The notes: generated from the sequence alone by a model not told the origin. DNA of 64,000 nucleotides from Darksidea phi (GCA_030770425.1 JASJFT010000068.1:7673-71672), one strand, 5' to 3'. Positions 21,886 to 34,098 are shown, counted from the first letter of the stretch. A program made the numbers and translations.

Positions 21886-22885
21886 TTAACATCCGCTTGG
21901 CTTCTTAGCCTGTGGACACTCGCACGTATAGAGCCCACAGATAGCTTTAAAGTCGCCTTCACTAGGCCATTGCCCATTGTCAGTCGGCACTGGGACGTTT
22001 GTCTTAGATTCAAGCACCGTCTTTCCACCAATACCAAGCGCATTACTTCTGTAGTGCATAATGGAATTGATATCGTAGGGGCTTGACCAATCCCGGCTGA
22101 GGTTAGGATTCTTGTCCTTCTCGAAAGTTGGGGCTCCTCCTTGAACGATGTTTTCCCACTTGACTGTGATGTATGTGTCGCGGTCGGGGCGGATCATTTC
22201 GTGCCAGAGCCCTAGAAGTTTGTTAGATGGGTGAGTGTGCGAATACGAAGATGAAGAGCAGTTGAACATTACCTAGGACGTGGCCAAATTCATGTACAAT
22301 GTCACCGACTTTGCAACCCGGACCTAGGTGCATATTCGTGTAGGCCGTGCTATAACCTACACTGGACGAACAAGTCTTCTCATTCTCTCCCCAGATGGTA
22401 AGTACACCAGGACTGTTCCAATTGCCGGTGGCTTCAGGTTTGAATTGTATATAGGGCGCCTTTGTTTTCCAGCGCTGGATTGCTTCGTTAACCTTGGCCT
22501 TAAAGTTGTTCTCAGATAGGCTGGAGGAGAAGCGGTAGCGGAGTGTTGCACCGGGCCAAGGCTTATTACGCTCTACGTAAGCTCGTGGTACGACGTGGGA
22601 GCCGCCGGATGCCATCACGGCTTGGGCGCGTGCTTCGGCCTGATGCAGGTGCTCTTCGGTCCCATAGATGATGTCGAGGTCGATGATGGCGAGCCCGTGG
22701 GAGTCGAGGAAGTAGCTGACATTACGGAGACCGCTGGCTTCGTCATAGATGGTAGTAGGGGTAAGTGCACCTGGGAGGTAAGGGAATGCGGGCTGGGACA
22801 CATCCGGAGCGGCGGTGGGCGCAGCAACGACCAGGGCGAAGAGGACTGCGAAGCTGAGTGCGACTGCGGTCACCGAGGAGCGCAT
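21886..22885 (-). CDS. Secreted astacin-family metalloprotease
   Basis: Zinc endopeptidase of family M12A. Two exons, 22885-22273 and 22211-21886, with a 61-nt intron (GTAATG...TTCTAG), give 312 aa. The zinc site HEFGHVLGLWHEMIRPDRD spans the splice: His198, Glu199, His202 and His208, then the astacin RPDRD extension. The Met-turn SIMHYRS with its Tyr follows about 50 residues later. Residues 1-20 (MRSSVTAVALSFAVLFALVV then AAPT) form a signal peptide, and a propeptide of about 85 residues precedes WPGATLRYRF, where the mature enzyme probably begins. The C-terminus has a short Cys cluster (CGLYTCECPQAKKPSGC). It is probably secreted to digest host or environmental protein. The frame stays open upstream of the chosen ATG, but the signal peptide fixes the start. 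Confidence 0.93.
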
Positions 22886-23321
22886 TTTGAAGGTGTGAAG
22901 ACTCGCTTTTGGTACGTGCCGAAGCTGATGTAGATGCTCTCGTTCTGCCGAGGGTGAAGGACGGCTTTTATAGTGGAATGTGACGGGAAAGTTGCTCAAA
23001 GCTGCAAAAGAGTCATCCGTGAGTGACGTGAACGTGACGGCTTCAAATGTTGGAAGGGAAAGTGCGAGGTACCAATTGATGGCACCCATTATCCACGCCC
23101 AACAGAGCAGCCTTGATGATCACTCGTTACGTGTTCTCTCGCATGTACGCAGGCATGCCTACTGTAATTGCGTTTTGTGGCAAATAGGTTTACAGGACTG
23201 TTTGGTTGGACATGGAAGTAAATGGAAGTCGAACCAACTACTCAATAGTTACACGCATCAATCCACTTGGTGGTCAAAGAAGCCGCTATGGGGTCTGCCC
23301 TTCTGGATTGGCTCAATCTTT
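22886..23321. other. Intergenic, astacin promoter
   Basis: About 440 bases upstream of the astacin gene and downstream of the sulfotransferase-like gene. The frame through 22886-23089 is an open upstream extension of the astacin frame without protease features. Nothing else seen. Confidence 0.5.
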
Positions 23322-24116
23322 CTATGCTCGTGCCATCCAGTATCCCGCCACGGCAATCCCCACAGTAGCAAAAATGACGGCCCACCTCGCCAGGCCTTTC
23401 GTGACAAGCTTCTTCGATAACTCTTCAATCGCCTTTCCATCATTGATCCTGGGAAACGGCACATCCTTGGGCACATCTTTCCCTAACGCCTTGCACAGAG
23501 GGCCCCACCCATCTTTTACATCGAAGAAAAACAGTTTCTCCTCTGGCACCACCTTCTTTAGCCATTCAATGTGCGCATCGTAGGTATTGGGGGTGGACGA
23601 CACAGTGCGCCCATAGAGATGCGTCCATTGGTAGCCCAGGAGGTCGACGTAATGCGGGAACGGCCGCATGGCAGGGATGGGAAAGAGGATGAAGCGCAGA
23701 AAGCCAGCAAGAACAAGGCCAGAAATGGTAGCGATGCTCTTTTCCCAAGCCTTGGCGTCGCGAATGGTGCATACAACAATCGCATTCGGATACAGTTCGA
23801 GTAGCTCAGGGACTAGCTGGGCGGCTGGCGAATCCGTGCACGCTGCATATCCGTCAAGTCGTTCTCTGAGGATGCGGCGAATGAGGTCTTTGTCGGCATT
23901 GTTGCGGGCTGGCCAGTGTTCTAACAATTTTATCCAGGAGCGAATTTCACTGACGTCGCTCATGCCGGTTGCGACCTGGGTGCCGCAATGGTAGACGGGC
24001 CCATCGAGAAGGATGCGAAGGGCTTCGCTGAAGGAGGCTGTCCCGGTGCGAGAGAGGCCTGCGCCGATGACTTGGAGGTCGGTGCCTGGCTTTGGATGCG
24101 AGAGTTCTGCACCCAT
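23322..24116 (-). CDS. Sulfotransferase-like P-loop protein, C-terminally anchored
   Basis: A single-exon 264-aa protein of the fungal sulfotransferase-like family often annotated as P-loop NTPase or NAD-dependent epimerase. Near the N-terminus, VIGAGLSRTGTASFSEAL matches the 5'-phosphosulfate-binding P-loop of sulfotransferases (about residues 16-33). The strand AIVVCTIRDAKAWEKSI (about 120-136) matches the 3'-phosphate-binding region with its conserved Arg. Conserved tail blocks WLKKVVPEEKLFFFDVKDGWGPLCKAL and PFPRIND follow. The last 20 residues form a hydrophobic helix, suggesting a tail anchor in the ER or another membrane. The substrate is unknown. A second hydrophobic stretch at about 140-155 may be buried. 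Confidence 0.85.
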   Translation of the reverse strand: MGAELSHPKPGTDLQVIGAGLSRTGTASFSEALRILLDGPVYHCGTQVATGMSDVSEIRSWIKLLEHWPARNNADKDLIRRILRERLDGYAACTDSPAAQLVPELLELYPNAIVVCTIRDAKAWEKSIATISGLVLAGFLRFILFPIPAMRPFPHYVDLLGYQWTHLYGRTVSSTPNTYDAHIEWLKKVVPEEKLFFFDVKDGWGPLCKALGKDVPKDVPFPRINDGKAIEELSKKLVTKGLARWAVIFATVGIAVAGYWMARA

Positions 24117-25048
24117 GATGTTGTGTAATATAAGAACCTATTGGAGGCTTCGTGCATGCGTTTGATGCCACGTACGGCACAGGCTTAATTCTGACTGCCG
24201 GTGCTGACATGCTGTGGTTGCAGGGGTAAATAAAGCCGACTGCCACACCGAGCAGTTCGCACGGGTCTACTTAGATTTAATAGATGACTGGACAGAGAGT
24301 CGCTTTGTAAGAGATGCATCTAGTATAACTAGCTCTTTCAACTTTATGGGCCAGCTGCTCAGGGCGGCGATGTGACATTATTTACCCCTGCAATCACGGT
24401 AAACCGAACATTCATTTCGCGAGCATGCCTGGCTCGCATAGAGACAATCAGATATTTACGAGGTCCTAATCGTGAAGTCTCCTTATGTAATGTCTCCTTA
24501 TGTGAGATCTCCTTATGTAATGTCAACCAAGCCGTTCATCGTACGAAAGGCGACCAGGAGTTTGCAGTAATAGGAGTAATAACTTGCAAATGACAGGTTG
24601 TCTAGGCGCAACGCACAATCAGGTAAAGGACATACGATGCTTTTCAAAGATAGAGGATCCTGTAGTATTTCGTGGTGTTGCGCTTCGGATTAAGCGCTTC
24701 GAGCTGTGCATCCAGGAGCTGTATCTATACACAAACTCAGCCGCTCTCAGCTTCGGCAACTGGGGAACAACAGCAACACCGTATACGAACGAGTACTCTG
24801 ATTCATTGTTTTACCTGTCGCTACGATCAAGACGATGGAAAGGCGAAAGATAAGTTCTGATATCGATTGTCGCCGTGGAGACTCTCAAGTGCTTCCGAGT
24901 CGGCCCGACGGATGACCTAAGCACGTCCAAGCTTCTCCTCCTTCTCTTCATGCGCATTTTTCCGATCCTCTCGTCCTTCTCAACTCCATCCATTGCACCT
25001 CCATTCCATCCCCAAACCATCTCCGCTCCCACAACCACATCAGTCACC
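24117..25048. other. Intergenic
   Basis: About 0.9 kb between divergent genes, holding both promoters. It contains a 15-bp triplicate at 24478-24522. The stretch 24940-25045 just before subunit 9 is pyrimidine-rich (TCTCCTCCTTCTC, CCATCCCC), as in highly expressed fungal genes. Confidence 0.5.
24478..24522 (+). repeat. 15-bp tandem repeat, three copies
   Basis: TCTCCTTATGTAATG, TCTCCTTATGTGAGA and TCTCCTTATGTAATG lie end to end; the first and third are identical. Non-coding. Confidence 0.85.
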
Positions 25049-25559
<511 letters not shown>

Positions 25560-27175
25560 ATGTGTGCATTGCGTTGGGCACTCTGGCATTCGGGTCTTCG
25601 GGTCGGGTCTCAGGGTGGAAAATTTTGCGGATGGGGTGTGCATACAGGACTACTACTTTTTTCCTAGCCTAGCGGCAGCTCGGATTGTGTAAAACATGTA
25701 CTTTAGATCATCAATCTGAGGAGCAAGATCCAGCCAGCTGCTCTTAATCTCGTTCCCGAGGTCCACTCGCCCTGTCTCTGTCTGTGCTTGTGATGTGTGC
25801 GGACTGTTCTGAGTATCTCAATTAGCTAAATTGCACCCCCGTGAGCAAATCCCGACAGCTTCAATGGCCTTTCCGATGCCCGCGGGATGACAATGGACGT
25901 TGGAGCTGCTGTGCTGATGAACTCGGCCAGCTCCGAAACGCCAAGCTTTTCGCTCAACCTTCATCTCTCAGGCTCCCGAGAGTTGAGGCCTGTCTTCACC
26001 ACACCACGCCTGCGGAGACATATGCCCGGCTTCAATTGTACTGATACCCATTTGGAGTAGCTGCAGTTCGCTCGTCGAGTTGCAAACATCAACACTGAGC
26101 TTGCTTTTATGTTTTGTTGAAAGCTGTTAGAGCCCCTCCACTGTGGCCGAGCTCGGAAGAAAGCTTGCAATCAGAGCTTTCTTGACTGACAGTAGTACTT
26201 ACAGCGTCTGGAATCCATCGTCGTTCTACTTCTTTACAGGAAGCTTCAGCATAGTTAGGCAAATGCTAATACCGCTCCTTCTCGACACCCACCGGCCGTC
26301 CCGCAACCGCACGAAGCTATTGTAGGACCCCTTTCCGCTAAAGCCAGAGTCATGCTAATGCGCTTTGCAGAACAGGCCTCGGACTGCCCTCAGTGCAGTC
26401 TATCGTGACCTCAAGCTTCTGTATCTTCCTCAACTTGCGCTTCGAGCCTGCCCCCGAACACCTCCTACCGCCGATCGAGCGAGAGCACATAAATATAATA
26501 CACCGTCCGCTGAGCTCTTACCATCCGTGACTAGGGTTAGCAGAAGTCAATGCGACAGAATAAGCTTCGTGGCTGCCGGCGTGGCACACGTCTGGTTCTT
26601 GTGCATCAGCTCTGCAGCGAGCAGTGTCTGGGCATGATGCGAAAATTGACCTGTATCGGTTAAGCGCACCTATTTCGAGAAACAAGGACAGGCAACTCTA
26701 TCGGAAATTTCACACTTCCGCGGGGCTAGGTCAAATTTGGTTTTCATAATGTTTCAGCAATGCTTCGAAACTCCCTTCACTGCACGGTCTTCCGAAACGC
26801 GACCTCGAAAACATACCTCAAGAGGAATGTTGAACTAAACATGCCAGGTTTAGCATGCTCGTCTCGGAAGATGCGCAATCTCGATGCGTTCCGACTCGCT
26901 TTGGAGTTCACGGCATAGCAGATGCCGTGAAACTTGATCGTCTTTTGATACGGTTTATGATATTAGATGCATCTACACGCCTTAGCACTATACTGAGGCT
27001 TCGCGGCGGTTGTCTCCAACGTATATATTGCGGCCGGCATCCCAAGTTAGCCATGATCCTTATCTATCTCCAAACTTTTAATTCTTGTGCCGGTCACTTT
27101 CTTCGAAGGTTCATTCTAGTCCATACGTTTAATATACCTATTTCAGTCTATTCTACTATACTTTAATCTTTCAAA
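25560..27175. other. Intergenic
   Basis: About 1.6 kb between two plus-strand genes. Frames at 25841-26044, 26143-26325, 26365-26637 and 26855-27166 are short and lack motifs. The last 60 bases before 27176 are AT/pyrimidine-rich and end TTTCAAA, a good start context. Confidence 0.5.
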
Positions 27176-27797
27176 ATGAGATTCACTGCCATCGCTACTG
27201 CCGCGGCCTTTTCGAGTGCTGTGTTCGCCGCGTCGGGTACGCTCAACCATCTCGACACCGCTACAGACATCTCACTAACCTCCAAAAGTGAAGCGTGACC
27301 CTCAGGACGATGTCGCCTCCATTCTCGCTGCCCTCCGTGAAAACAATCCCGAGGACGCTGACGCCGCCGCCGCTGCCATGAACATAAAGATTCGTTCCGC
27401 AGAACCCCAGACCGCGGACCAAGGCGATGAAGTTACCGCCATCTTGGACGCTCTCCGTGCCAACAATCCCGATGATGCGGACGCCGCTGAGAGTATCATG
27501 ACCAAGCGCCAGACTGCCGATCAAGGTGACGAAGTTACCGCCATCTTAGACGCCCTTCGTGCGAACAACCCCGACGATGCGGACGCCGCTGAGAGCATCA
27601 TGACCAAGCGCGAGGCTCAAGATGACATCAACAGTATCCTGGAGGCTCTTGCCCAGAACAACCCCGAGGATGCCGACGCTGCTCGTGCGAACATCCAGAA
27701 GAGACAGGATGATCTTGATAGCATTCTTGAGGCGCTTGCGGGGAACAACCCTGATGATGCGGAGGCTGCTAAAGCGCTTAGCAAGCGTTGGTTGTAA
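27176..27797 (+). CDS. Secreted repeat precursor with Lys-Arg cleavage sites (KEP-like)
   Basis: Two exons, 27176-27236 and 27289-27797 (intron 52 nt, GTACGC...CAAAAG), give 189 aa. Residues 1-19 are a signal peptide (MRFTAIATAAAFSSAVFAA), immediately followed by VKR. The rest is about five related units of 29-36 residues, each with a core of the type DDxxxILxALxxNNPxDADAA and most ending in Lys-Arg: MTKR, MTKR, IQKR and SKR then WL; the first ends in a degenerate KIR. This is the layout of fungal Kex2-processed repeat proteins, which release several similar peptides in the Golgi. Units two and three are identical over 34 residues. The peptides have no Cys or Tyr and are acidic and helix-prone, so they do not look like alpha pheromones or ustiloxin-type cyclic peptides. 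A signalling, defence or adhesion role is inference only. Confidence 0.85.
27408..27611 (+). repeat. 102-bp tandem coding repeat
   Basis: Two units, 27408-27509 and 27510-27611, encode the same 34 residues ending MTKR but differ at 12 codons, all silently. Confidence 0.93.
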
Positions 27798-28439
27798 ATA
27801 TTATTTGTGGGAAGGATATGTAGAGCTAATGGGGAGGATGGGAGATTGCGTATATAGGTTGGATTTGGAATGGTGCGGTGTTTTCATCACATGTATATAG
27901 GCTTCTTATAAATTTATATAGTATTGGGTATGGTTTTACTGGTGGAAGCAGAGCCACCTCATTTTAGTCTTGGTAGGATTCTCTATTTTTCAGCATCCTA
28001 AACGTTTATTCTTGGAGGGGACCTCGAGCGAGTTTGGCGCCGACCGTTAATGATCTTTCTCCTTACATTTAAACCCGATGTGAAGCACTAATAACTGTAA
28101 AAGCAATTAATATATTTCTGTAATTTTTAAAGCGGTTTGTTGAGTATCTACACACTTATCTTGTTGGGTTGGGTTCAAGGCCTCCAAATTGTGCATTGTG
28201 GGCCTAGGAAAGGAGTCAGCCGCTGGCTTGGGACACACTTTCTGCTGTTTTATGTAGACAATGGGCAATATACTTTGAGTGCGTCAAGCTCTGAACGTGA
28301 CGTCTAGATTTACATTTTCGCCCCATGGGACGCCCTATCGCACTGCCCCGTAGCCTGTCTGGCGACCATTCCCCTCGAACGCCGTTTTCCCGTCAACACT
28401 CTAACCGGTGCCCCCTGAATAAAAGCCCCCTTGCTTGCG
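27798..28439. other. Intergenic, AT-rich
   Basis: About 640 bases, locally AT-rich (27900-28140), with no gene seen. It holds the 3' UTR of the repeat precursor and the decayed upstream region of the DUF3176 relic. Confidence 0.5.
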
Positions 28440-30385
28440 AGATGCTATTTACCACAAGGTCAAGACCGATGGAAACTTCAAGTTCAATGGAAGCGGGAAA
28501 TTGCGGCTTGAGTGGGAAATTTGGCATCTCTTATCGGTATCATTGGCCTACTGGCCGTAAATAACGGTAAATAAATCTCCTCGTGGAATGGTGTTACTCT
28601 GAACGCGGTGGTTTCTTTTTTATCTAGCACAAGTAAAGCTTTGCTCCTTTACACTCTGCGCCAGTTCATCCGCCAATGGAAGTGGGTCGCATTTTTCAAA
28701 AACCCGGCCGTTTGATAGATCCAGAACGGGATGATTCTGCAAGTCGCGGGTCACTGGGTGGTGCACAGTGGCTTTGGATAACGAATTGGAGATAATGGTA
28801 GCTGAGGAAACCTCCCGCTTCGGCTTTTGCTTCCTGACCCCGTTAGATCCTTTATGCAATTAGCAGCTATTGCTACTCTCTTGGCCATCGCTGTAGATCC
28901 TTTCTCCCAACTGGTCCAATATCAGCAACATCTTAAAAGCTCAGCTAATGGTGCAACCACCATTGTCCGTGCTCAGCGGTTCTCCAAAGGCACTGCTATT
29001 GTGCCACTCGACTTAGTCCCTATCATGACTGCAGTAGCCGATTGTCCAATCCAAGCCGGAATTTTCAATGCTTTGATCCAACCATACGATGCACTTGTCC
29101 AATAGAGGTCTTTTATCTGTCCAAGTGGCAACTGTACATGGGCTCCTTTTAAATCACTAGCAATGTGCAGCACTTGAAATAACTTGACAAGCCAGCTGAC
29201 CACGTACTCCGAGTCCCTGTACCGCTTCACTGAAAACGGTATCGGCTTTCAACTTCCGAACGGCCTCTCGTTGAATAATTTAAACAGAGCTCCTTACTAT
29301 TGACTAGACGGTTATGGTGCTTTAGAAAGCAACATCGTTCCAACTACGTTTATGACGACTCTTGGTGCAGGAAATGCCTCCAGAACAAATGCGTGGAGGG
29401 AGAGCGACAGCTTGCTTGGGCTATGAGTTTTCTCAAATTGCAACCTCCAAACATTTCACCTGCCCGTTCGAACGCATGGCCGGACGCACCAATCGAAGTA
29501 GTGAAATGTGGCCTTTTCTACTGCGTCAACCAATACTCGTCTACTGTGCGGAACGGCACTTTGTACAAGTCAGAAGCATGGATGCGGGATACCACCCGAG
29601 AATCCGATTCATGGAAGCCGATTAATGATTCTAATCCGGGACCCAGAATACGCCTACAGGTCCATATATAAGAGGAGTATGGACAGCCTGGAATTCCACA
29701 ATCGGCCTTCATCGTGGCCTCGGACCGATTTGATGTTTGGCGACGGATTCAGTTTCTCTTGGGCGGCCGTCAACAGTCCGAGCAGCCAGTTCCAATCGCA
29801 GTTTACGACTCAAACAACCATCGATATCTTCTAGCGAAAAAATATCAGTACACTGGACTACAGTTCTGTTGATGGGTATTACGGAAACATGATCAACAGT
29901 CGCGAGCCAGCAGCTGTGGAACTCTCCCCTAGCGTGATGCAGATACGATACAACACAACGGTCCAGATCTCAGCGACCCATTTCGACGGCTTGCTAAGGG
30001 CCTGAGCAATGCTATCGGAGCAGGAGCGAAGAATTCTACGATGCAAATGGGCGAGAGCGGAGTAATGACGACCTATTGCCGAATCCAGTGGCCGTGGATC
30101 GCACTACACATCATAGGAGCGGTAGGAGGGATATCATTTCTTCTAGCTACAATAATCGAAAGAAGACGGACAGAGGTTCCCATCTGGAAGTCGAGTGCGC
30201 TAGCAACGCTGTTGCAGGCAAATGAGATTGGAGGAGTACTCTCCGGCGTGGAATCAGCTGAAGAGATGAAAGCCAAAGCGTCACAGCACTTCGTACAGCT
30301 ATTTCAACGGAGAACTGAGTTGATATCGGACTCGGAAGGCTCTGCACTGACTGCTGTTGTAGGTGGTTGTTCACCCAGGATCTGA
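28440..30385 (+). pseudogene. DUF3176-family membrane protein, pseudogene
   Basis: Pieces of a DUF3176 protein occur in order but in different frames with internal stops. The N-terminal block AVNNGK-stop-ISSWNGVTLNAVVSFLS lies near 28557-28625, followed by KALLLYTLRQFI. A frame change near 28700 gives LIDPERDDSASRGSLGGAQW, the family's D..SRGP.G motif. Then come MQLAAIATLLAIAVDPFSQ (28854-28910), CPSGNCTWAPFKSLAMCST (29120-29175), CGLFYCVNQYSSTVRNG (29506-29556) and the C-terminal helix block WPWIALHIIGAVGGISFLLAT with PIWKSSALATLL (30090-30220). Stops include TAA 28572, TAG 29103 and TGA near 29174; the first two fit C-to-T changes of Gln codons. Living members are plasma-membrane proteins of unknown function. 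The start coordinate is approximate because the N-terminus is eroded. Confidence 0.8.
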
Positions 30386-31518
30386 AGCCAGGATAGCATC
30401 TGATGAAGAGGAGACCTAGGGATGCTTTGAACTGCCACCAACCTGAAGACATTTTCAATTTCGAATTTAGCCTACGCAGGAATAGGACCAGATCAATTCA
30501 ATGAAACCAGTCTGGGTTCTTAAGACTATGACCAAGATATGATTCATGAGCTTCAATATTACGGCTTCTTGTGACAGAAGCGAACCAATACTCTTGTCAT
30601 GGCACGCGCCACGCCCTCTGCATGAGGCGCGGGCCGTTGCCCTCGCAGTCATGCCGTGACACCTCAGGCAATGACTGCAACCAACAACCTTCTTGCGTCT
30701 CAAGGTGTTCAGGACGAAATGCCTTTGTGTCACCTTTTTGGATTATTCCGCGAGTTTGACGGCGCGATAGCTGCTACGCATTCGATGAACCGATACTCTT
30801 AAGGACTGCGCTCAGTCTTCAGCCTTCCAAAAAGTGGCGAGCATTTGTTAGTGAAGAAAAAATTGTTGCGTAAGCCAATATACCACTTCAATGTAAGTGA
30901 CGCTTACGACCGTGGGTCCTGCAACAGATCCAGAACCGCATAGCAAACCCTTTAACCAGCGTATCCCACCTACTTCAACAACTACATACACGATGACCAA
31001 GTTGGAAGAAATCAGCTAGCATCGTATCCCATTGTAACTACCCTATCCGCGCTGACAAGACTTTTGGTAATCCCACCCTCCAATCCATCACAGTCCACAT
31101 GACATGAACCAGTGCCACCCATCGCATTCCATCCCCAATGGTATCGCTCGTCCACACATCCAGTCCCGAAGGACATCCTCCCATAAAGCGCAATAGCCGA
31201 AACCAAAGAAAAAAGGTATTACAGTACAAAAGGACCGCCAAAACAGCCGGGAGAAGAAATGAGATTCAGACATTAGGTGGTCGTGATGACCTAGTAGAGC
31301 TTTTTTGGGCGTCGACGCATGCTCTTTGGCGAGGAGTGACTTTGGATATTAAGTAAAAGGAAAACAGTGTTGATTGGGGCAGCTCCTCTACCGTCATCAG
31401 CGGTAGCAAGAGGATAGTCATGTCGGTAGCCCGAAAAACAGAAAACAAACCCTGGATTCGCATGCATAAGAAGTCGTTAATTCGGTGAAGAAAGCGAGCC
31501 ACACTCGGATGATGGATG
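30386..31518. other. Intergenic
   Basis: About 1.1 kb between the DUF3176 relic and the 3' end of the GATA factor gene. Short frames on both strands have no motif. No gene seen. Confidence 0.5.
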
Positions 31519-32981
31519 CTACTCTGTCAACGAGCTGATTGGTGAGCCGGCTCTGCTCTCATCCACCAGATCGCTGAGCCGCATCTTCTTGTGCCGTGGG
31601 CCTTCTTCACACTCTTCAAGCCGCCTCTTCAAATCGATTTCTCGTAGCTTCACCTCCTCGAGCTCTGCTCTTAGCTGCGCCTCCCGCTCCCGTGCGCCCT
31701 GTTCAGTATTTTCCAGCTCGCTTACGCGACCTCGGAAGAGATCATTGATGACTTCAAGCTCGTTTACACGCGTCTTCAGTGCCGTGTTCTGAGCGGCTAG
31801 TGTGTCGTAAGGTAGCGGGGGTTCGAGATGAGCGCCATTCATCGACGAGGCGCTAGGAGAGGGTTGCCGAAGAGCGAAGTTAGGCATAGAGGGCGAATGG
31901 AAGACCCCGTCGTGCAGAACGCCATCGAACATGTGCTGAGGTGCGATGTTCGAGGGATGACCCAGTAGAGGTGTACCGGTGCGCGAGATTGGCGATTGCG
32001 ACCTGTCTGAGATGCCTGACGAGATCTTGCCTGATGCCCGTCGATGTTGGGCGAAGCCTAGGGAACCGTCGGCATCAGGATGAGCAGCGGGCAGACCGTT
32101 GGCTTCACCAGGCTGAGAGGCGTTAGGAGCTGTTATAAGGGGATCTAGGAAGTTGACCAACCTTCTTGCGACCGGCAGGCCCGCCAGTCTTGACGCGGTT
32201 GCGGCTCTTGATGACATCGGTCTTGAGGGAGATGGGTCGCGGCCGGCCGTGCAGCTTCAGGAAGAGGCCACAGGCATTACACAGCACAGAGCCGGATTCG
32301 TCGCGTCGCCAGAGCGGAGTGGTGCTCGTGGTACAGTTCTGGCAGACGGGCTGGGCTGAGGTCAGTCAAGAGTCGCGGGTTTATCGATTGGGGATCGCGA
32401 TAAGGATAAGAAACATTTTGACGAGCACATCGAGGCGCCCGCGCAACAAGACAATCACGGCCGAGGGAAACGTACTGGCGAGTTCGCCTGTCCGCCAGCA
32501 GTTGCGGGCGCGGCAGTGGCATAAGTCATGCTGAGTCCATTGGAGGGTTTGCTGGAGGCGTGTTAGTCGGGCGTCGAAAAGTTCGAGTGGGCTTGGGTTG
32601 CCAAGACATGATAAGGCCAGGGAGGAAAAGCGCTACGGCAGGCTACAGCTACCGCTCCTGCAGCAGAGCCATGCAGCCATCACGCGTAAATATGTAGGTT
32701 ACGCACCTTGGTGGCGGCGACACATGCTTCGGAGGCGTGCCTCTGGCCAAATTATCATTATTGTCATTACCGGTCTTGGTCACCGCGGGGCCATTCGTGG
32801 CTACTGAAGCGAGCGTCGACAGTGCCGGCAGCTGGATCGAGGCGTGATTACTGTGTGATGGACGCGGGAGCGAGGCTACCGTCGAGGCCGACGAGGGGCG
32901 TGATATCTCATGCCCGATGGACGGCAGAGAGGGCTTGTTGTCGAATGTGGATGCCGTTTTGAACGACGGCAGGTCGAACAC
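31519..32981 (-). CDS. areB: AreB/ASD-4-type GATA transcription factor (5' end uncertain)
   Basis: GATA factor with a leucine zipper, the group that represses nitrogen-catabolic genes in Aspergillus (AreB) and acts in Neurospora ascus development (ASD-4). Exons: 32981-32707, 32530-32476, 32350-32162, 32112-31519, with introns of 176, 125 and 49 nt. The single zinc finger has Cx2Cx17Cx2C spacing: [16 protein letters not shown], then [20 protein letters not shown] and the basic tail KSRNRVK. The C-terminus holds a coiled coil ([18 protein letters not shown] to LKRRLEE) and the ending [10 protein letters not shown] typical of this group. The first exon encodes Ser/Pro-rich [20 protein letters not shown] and [11 protein letters not shown] but has no in-frame ATG, so either an upstream exon supplies it (the nearest ATG is at 33315) or translation starts at the ATG at 32529 in exon 2. 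The start is therefore open; the rest is firm. Confidence 0.85.
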
Positions 32982-34098
32982 CTGCAGGATCGATGGTCTG
33001 CGGAACGAATCGAGGGCCTGTGGCCGGGGGAGGATCGAGGTAGCCAGCGCGGAAGCCGTGATGTATTAGGATGGAGAAACGCAGGGCGTCTCTCGCGGTC
33101 GATGAGCGAAATGCTGGAATTCGGAGGGACGCCGCTCCGAGTGATGCGTGGAAACTACACAAGGTCAAAGTAAACAGAGCTGTGAACGAGCGGCTGGTAT
33201 TAAGGGAGCGTGGTAAAGAGTAAAGAGTGACAAGAGTGCAAAAGCAAGCAGTTCAAAAGAGCGTCGGGTGAGCGTCGAAGGAGGCGGCAACGCAGAGGTG
33301 AGGTACACGGTGCATTTCTTCGCGCTCGCGGATAAGCTTAAGGGGGTCAAAGTGCCCGTATGCTAGGGGTGTCGATAGCACTATCGCCCACCACCGGCAT
33401 AATTAGAGCTAATTTGGTGGCCTGCATGACCTCACAAGGCCCTCGCAGCGCCTCCAGTCTCCTTTCAGACTCTTGGTTTTACGTTTGTCGTGCAGAGATC
33501 GCCGCGTCCGCGATCCCCGTGAATCCCCATACAGACTTCCCCCTTGGTGCAAGCTCCCGCTGCAACAAACTGCCACCCGCAATGAAACGCAACCTCTCCG
33601 CGCCCAACCGTTCAGCTCGACGCCATGATGCAGGGCTGATAGACCCCCGTTCACGTCATAAGACAGCTCCCCTTTGGTCCAATCCCATGTCCCAAAGGCG
33701 CGTAGACGCAGAGCCTCTGGGCGCTTATCCGATGCTGCTCAGGGGCATGGCAAACAAATCTACGCGCTAACCCAACGGTGCGACATTCCGCACAAGCTGA
33801 CTGCCCGTGCCCATGCAGGTCCCGTCCAATCACCGTCATCCTGATTGCAACCTGTGAATGTCGCGGGGAAATTTATAACACATTATGGGAACTGGTACGG
33901 TTGCACAACCCATGGAACGAGCTCTTTGACGCGTTTCGAGCCTGAGGCCCGGCTGTTGCAAGTTGATAATTTTGTCTACTGAACACCACCCTCTCCGACG
34001 AGCCGCTCCGACATGCTGACCAAGGCCGTTCAATAAAGAGATGCCCGGGATCACGGGATTCGACTCGTTCTGGCCCCTGCAACTTGCGTGGGAACCTC
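32982..34098. other. Intergenic, with the 5' part of the GATA gene
   Basis: About 1.1 kb. The first 330 bases upstream of the GATA exon contain no ATG on the minus strand, so any upstream coding exon must be short or begin near 33315. The rest (33360-34090) has short frames on both strands without motifs. Confidence 0.5.

Noticed and set aside
27261..27524. Minus-strand frames opposite the repeat precursor
   Set aside because: Shadows of the coding repeat; no start context or motif.
27176..27797. Alpha-pheromone precursor
   Set aside because: The units are 29-36 residues, acidic and without the short Trp/Cys-containing peptide of ascomycete alpha factors.
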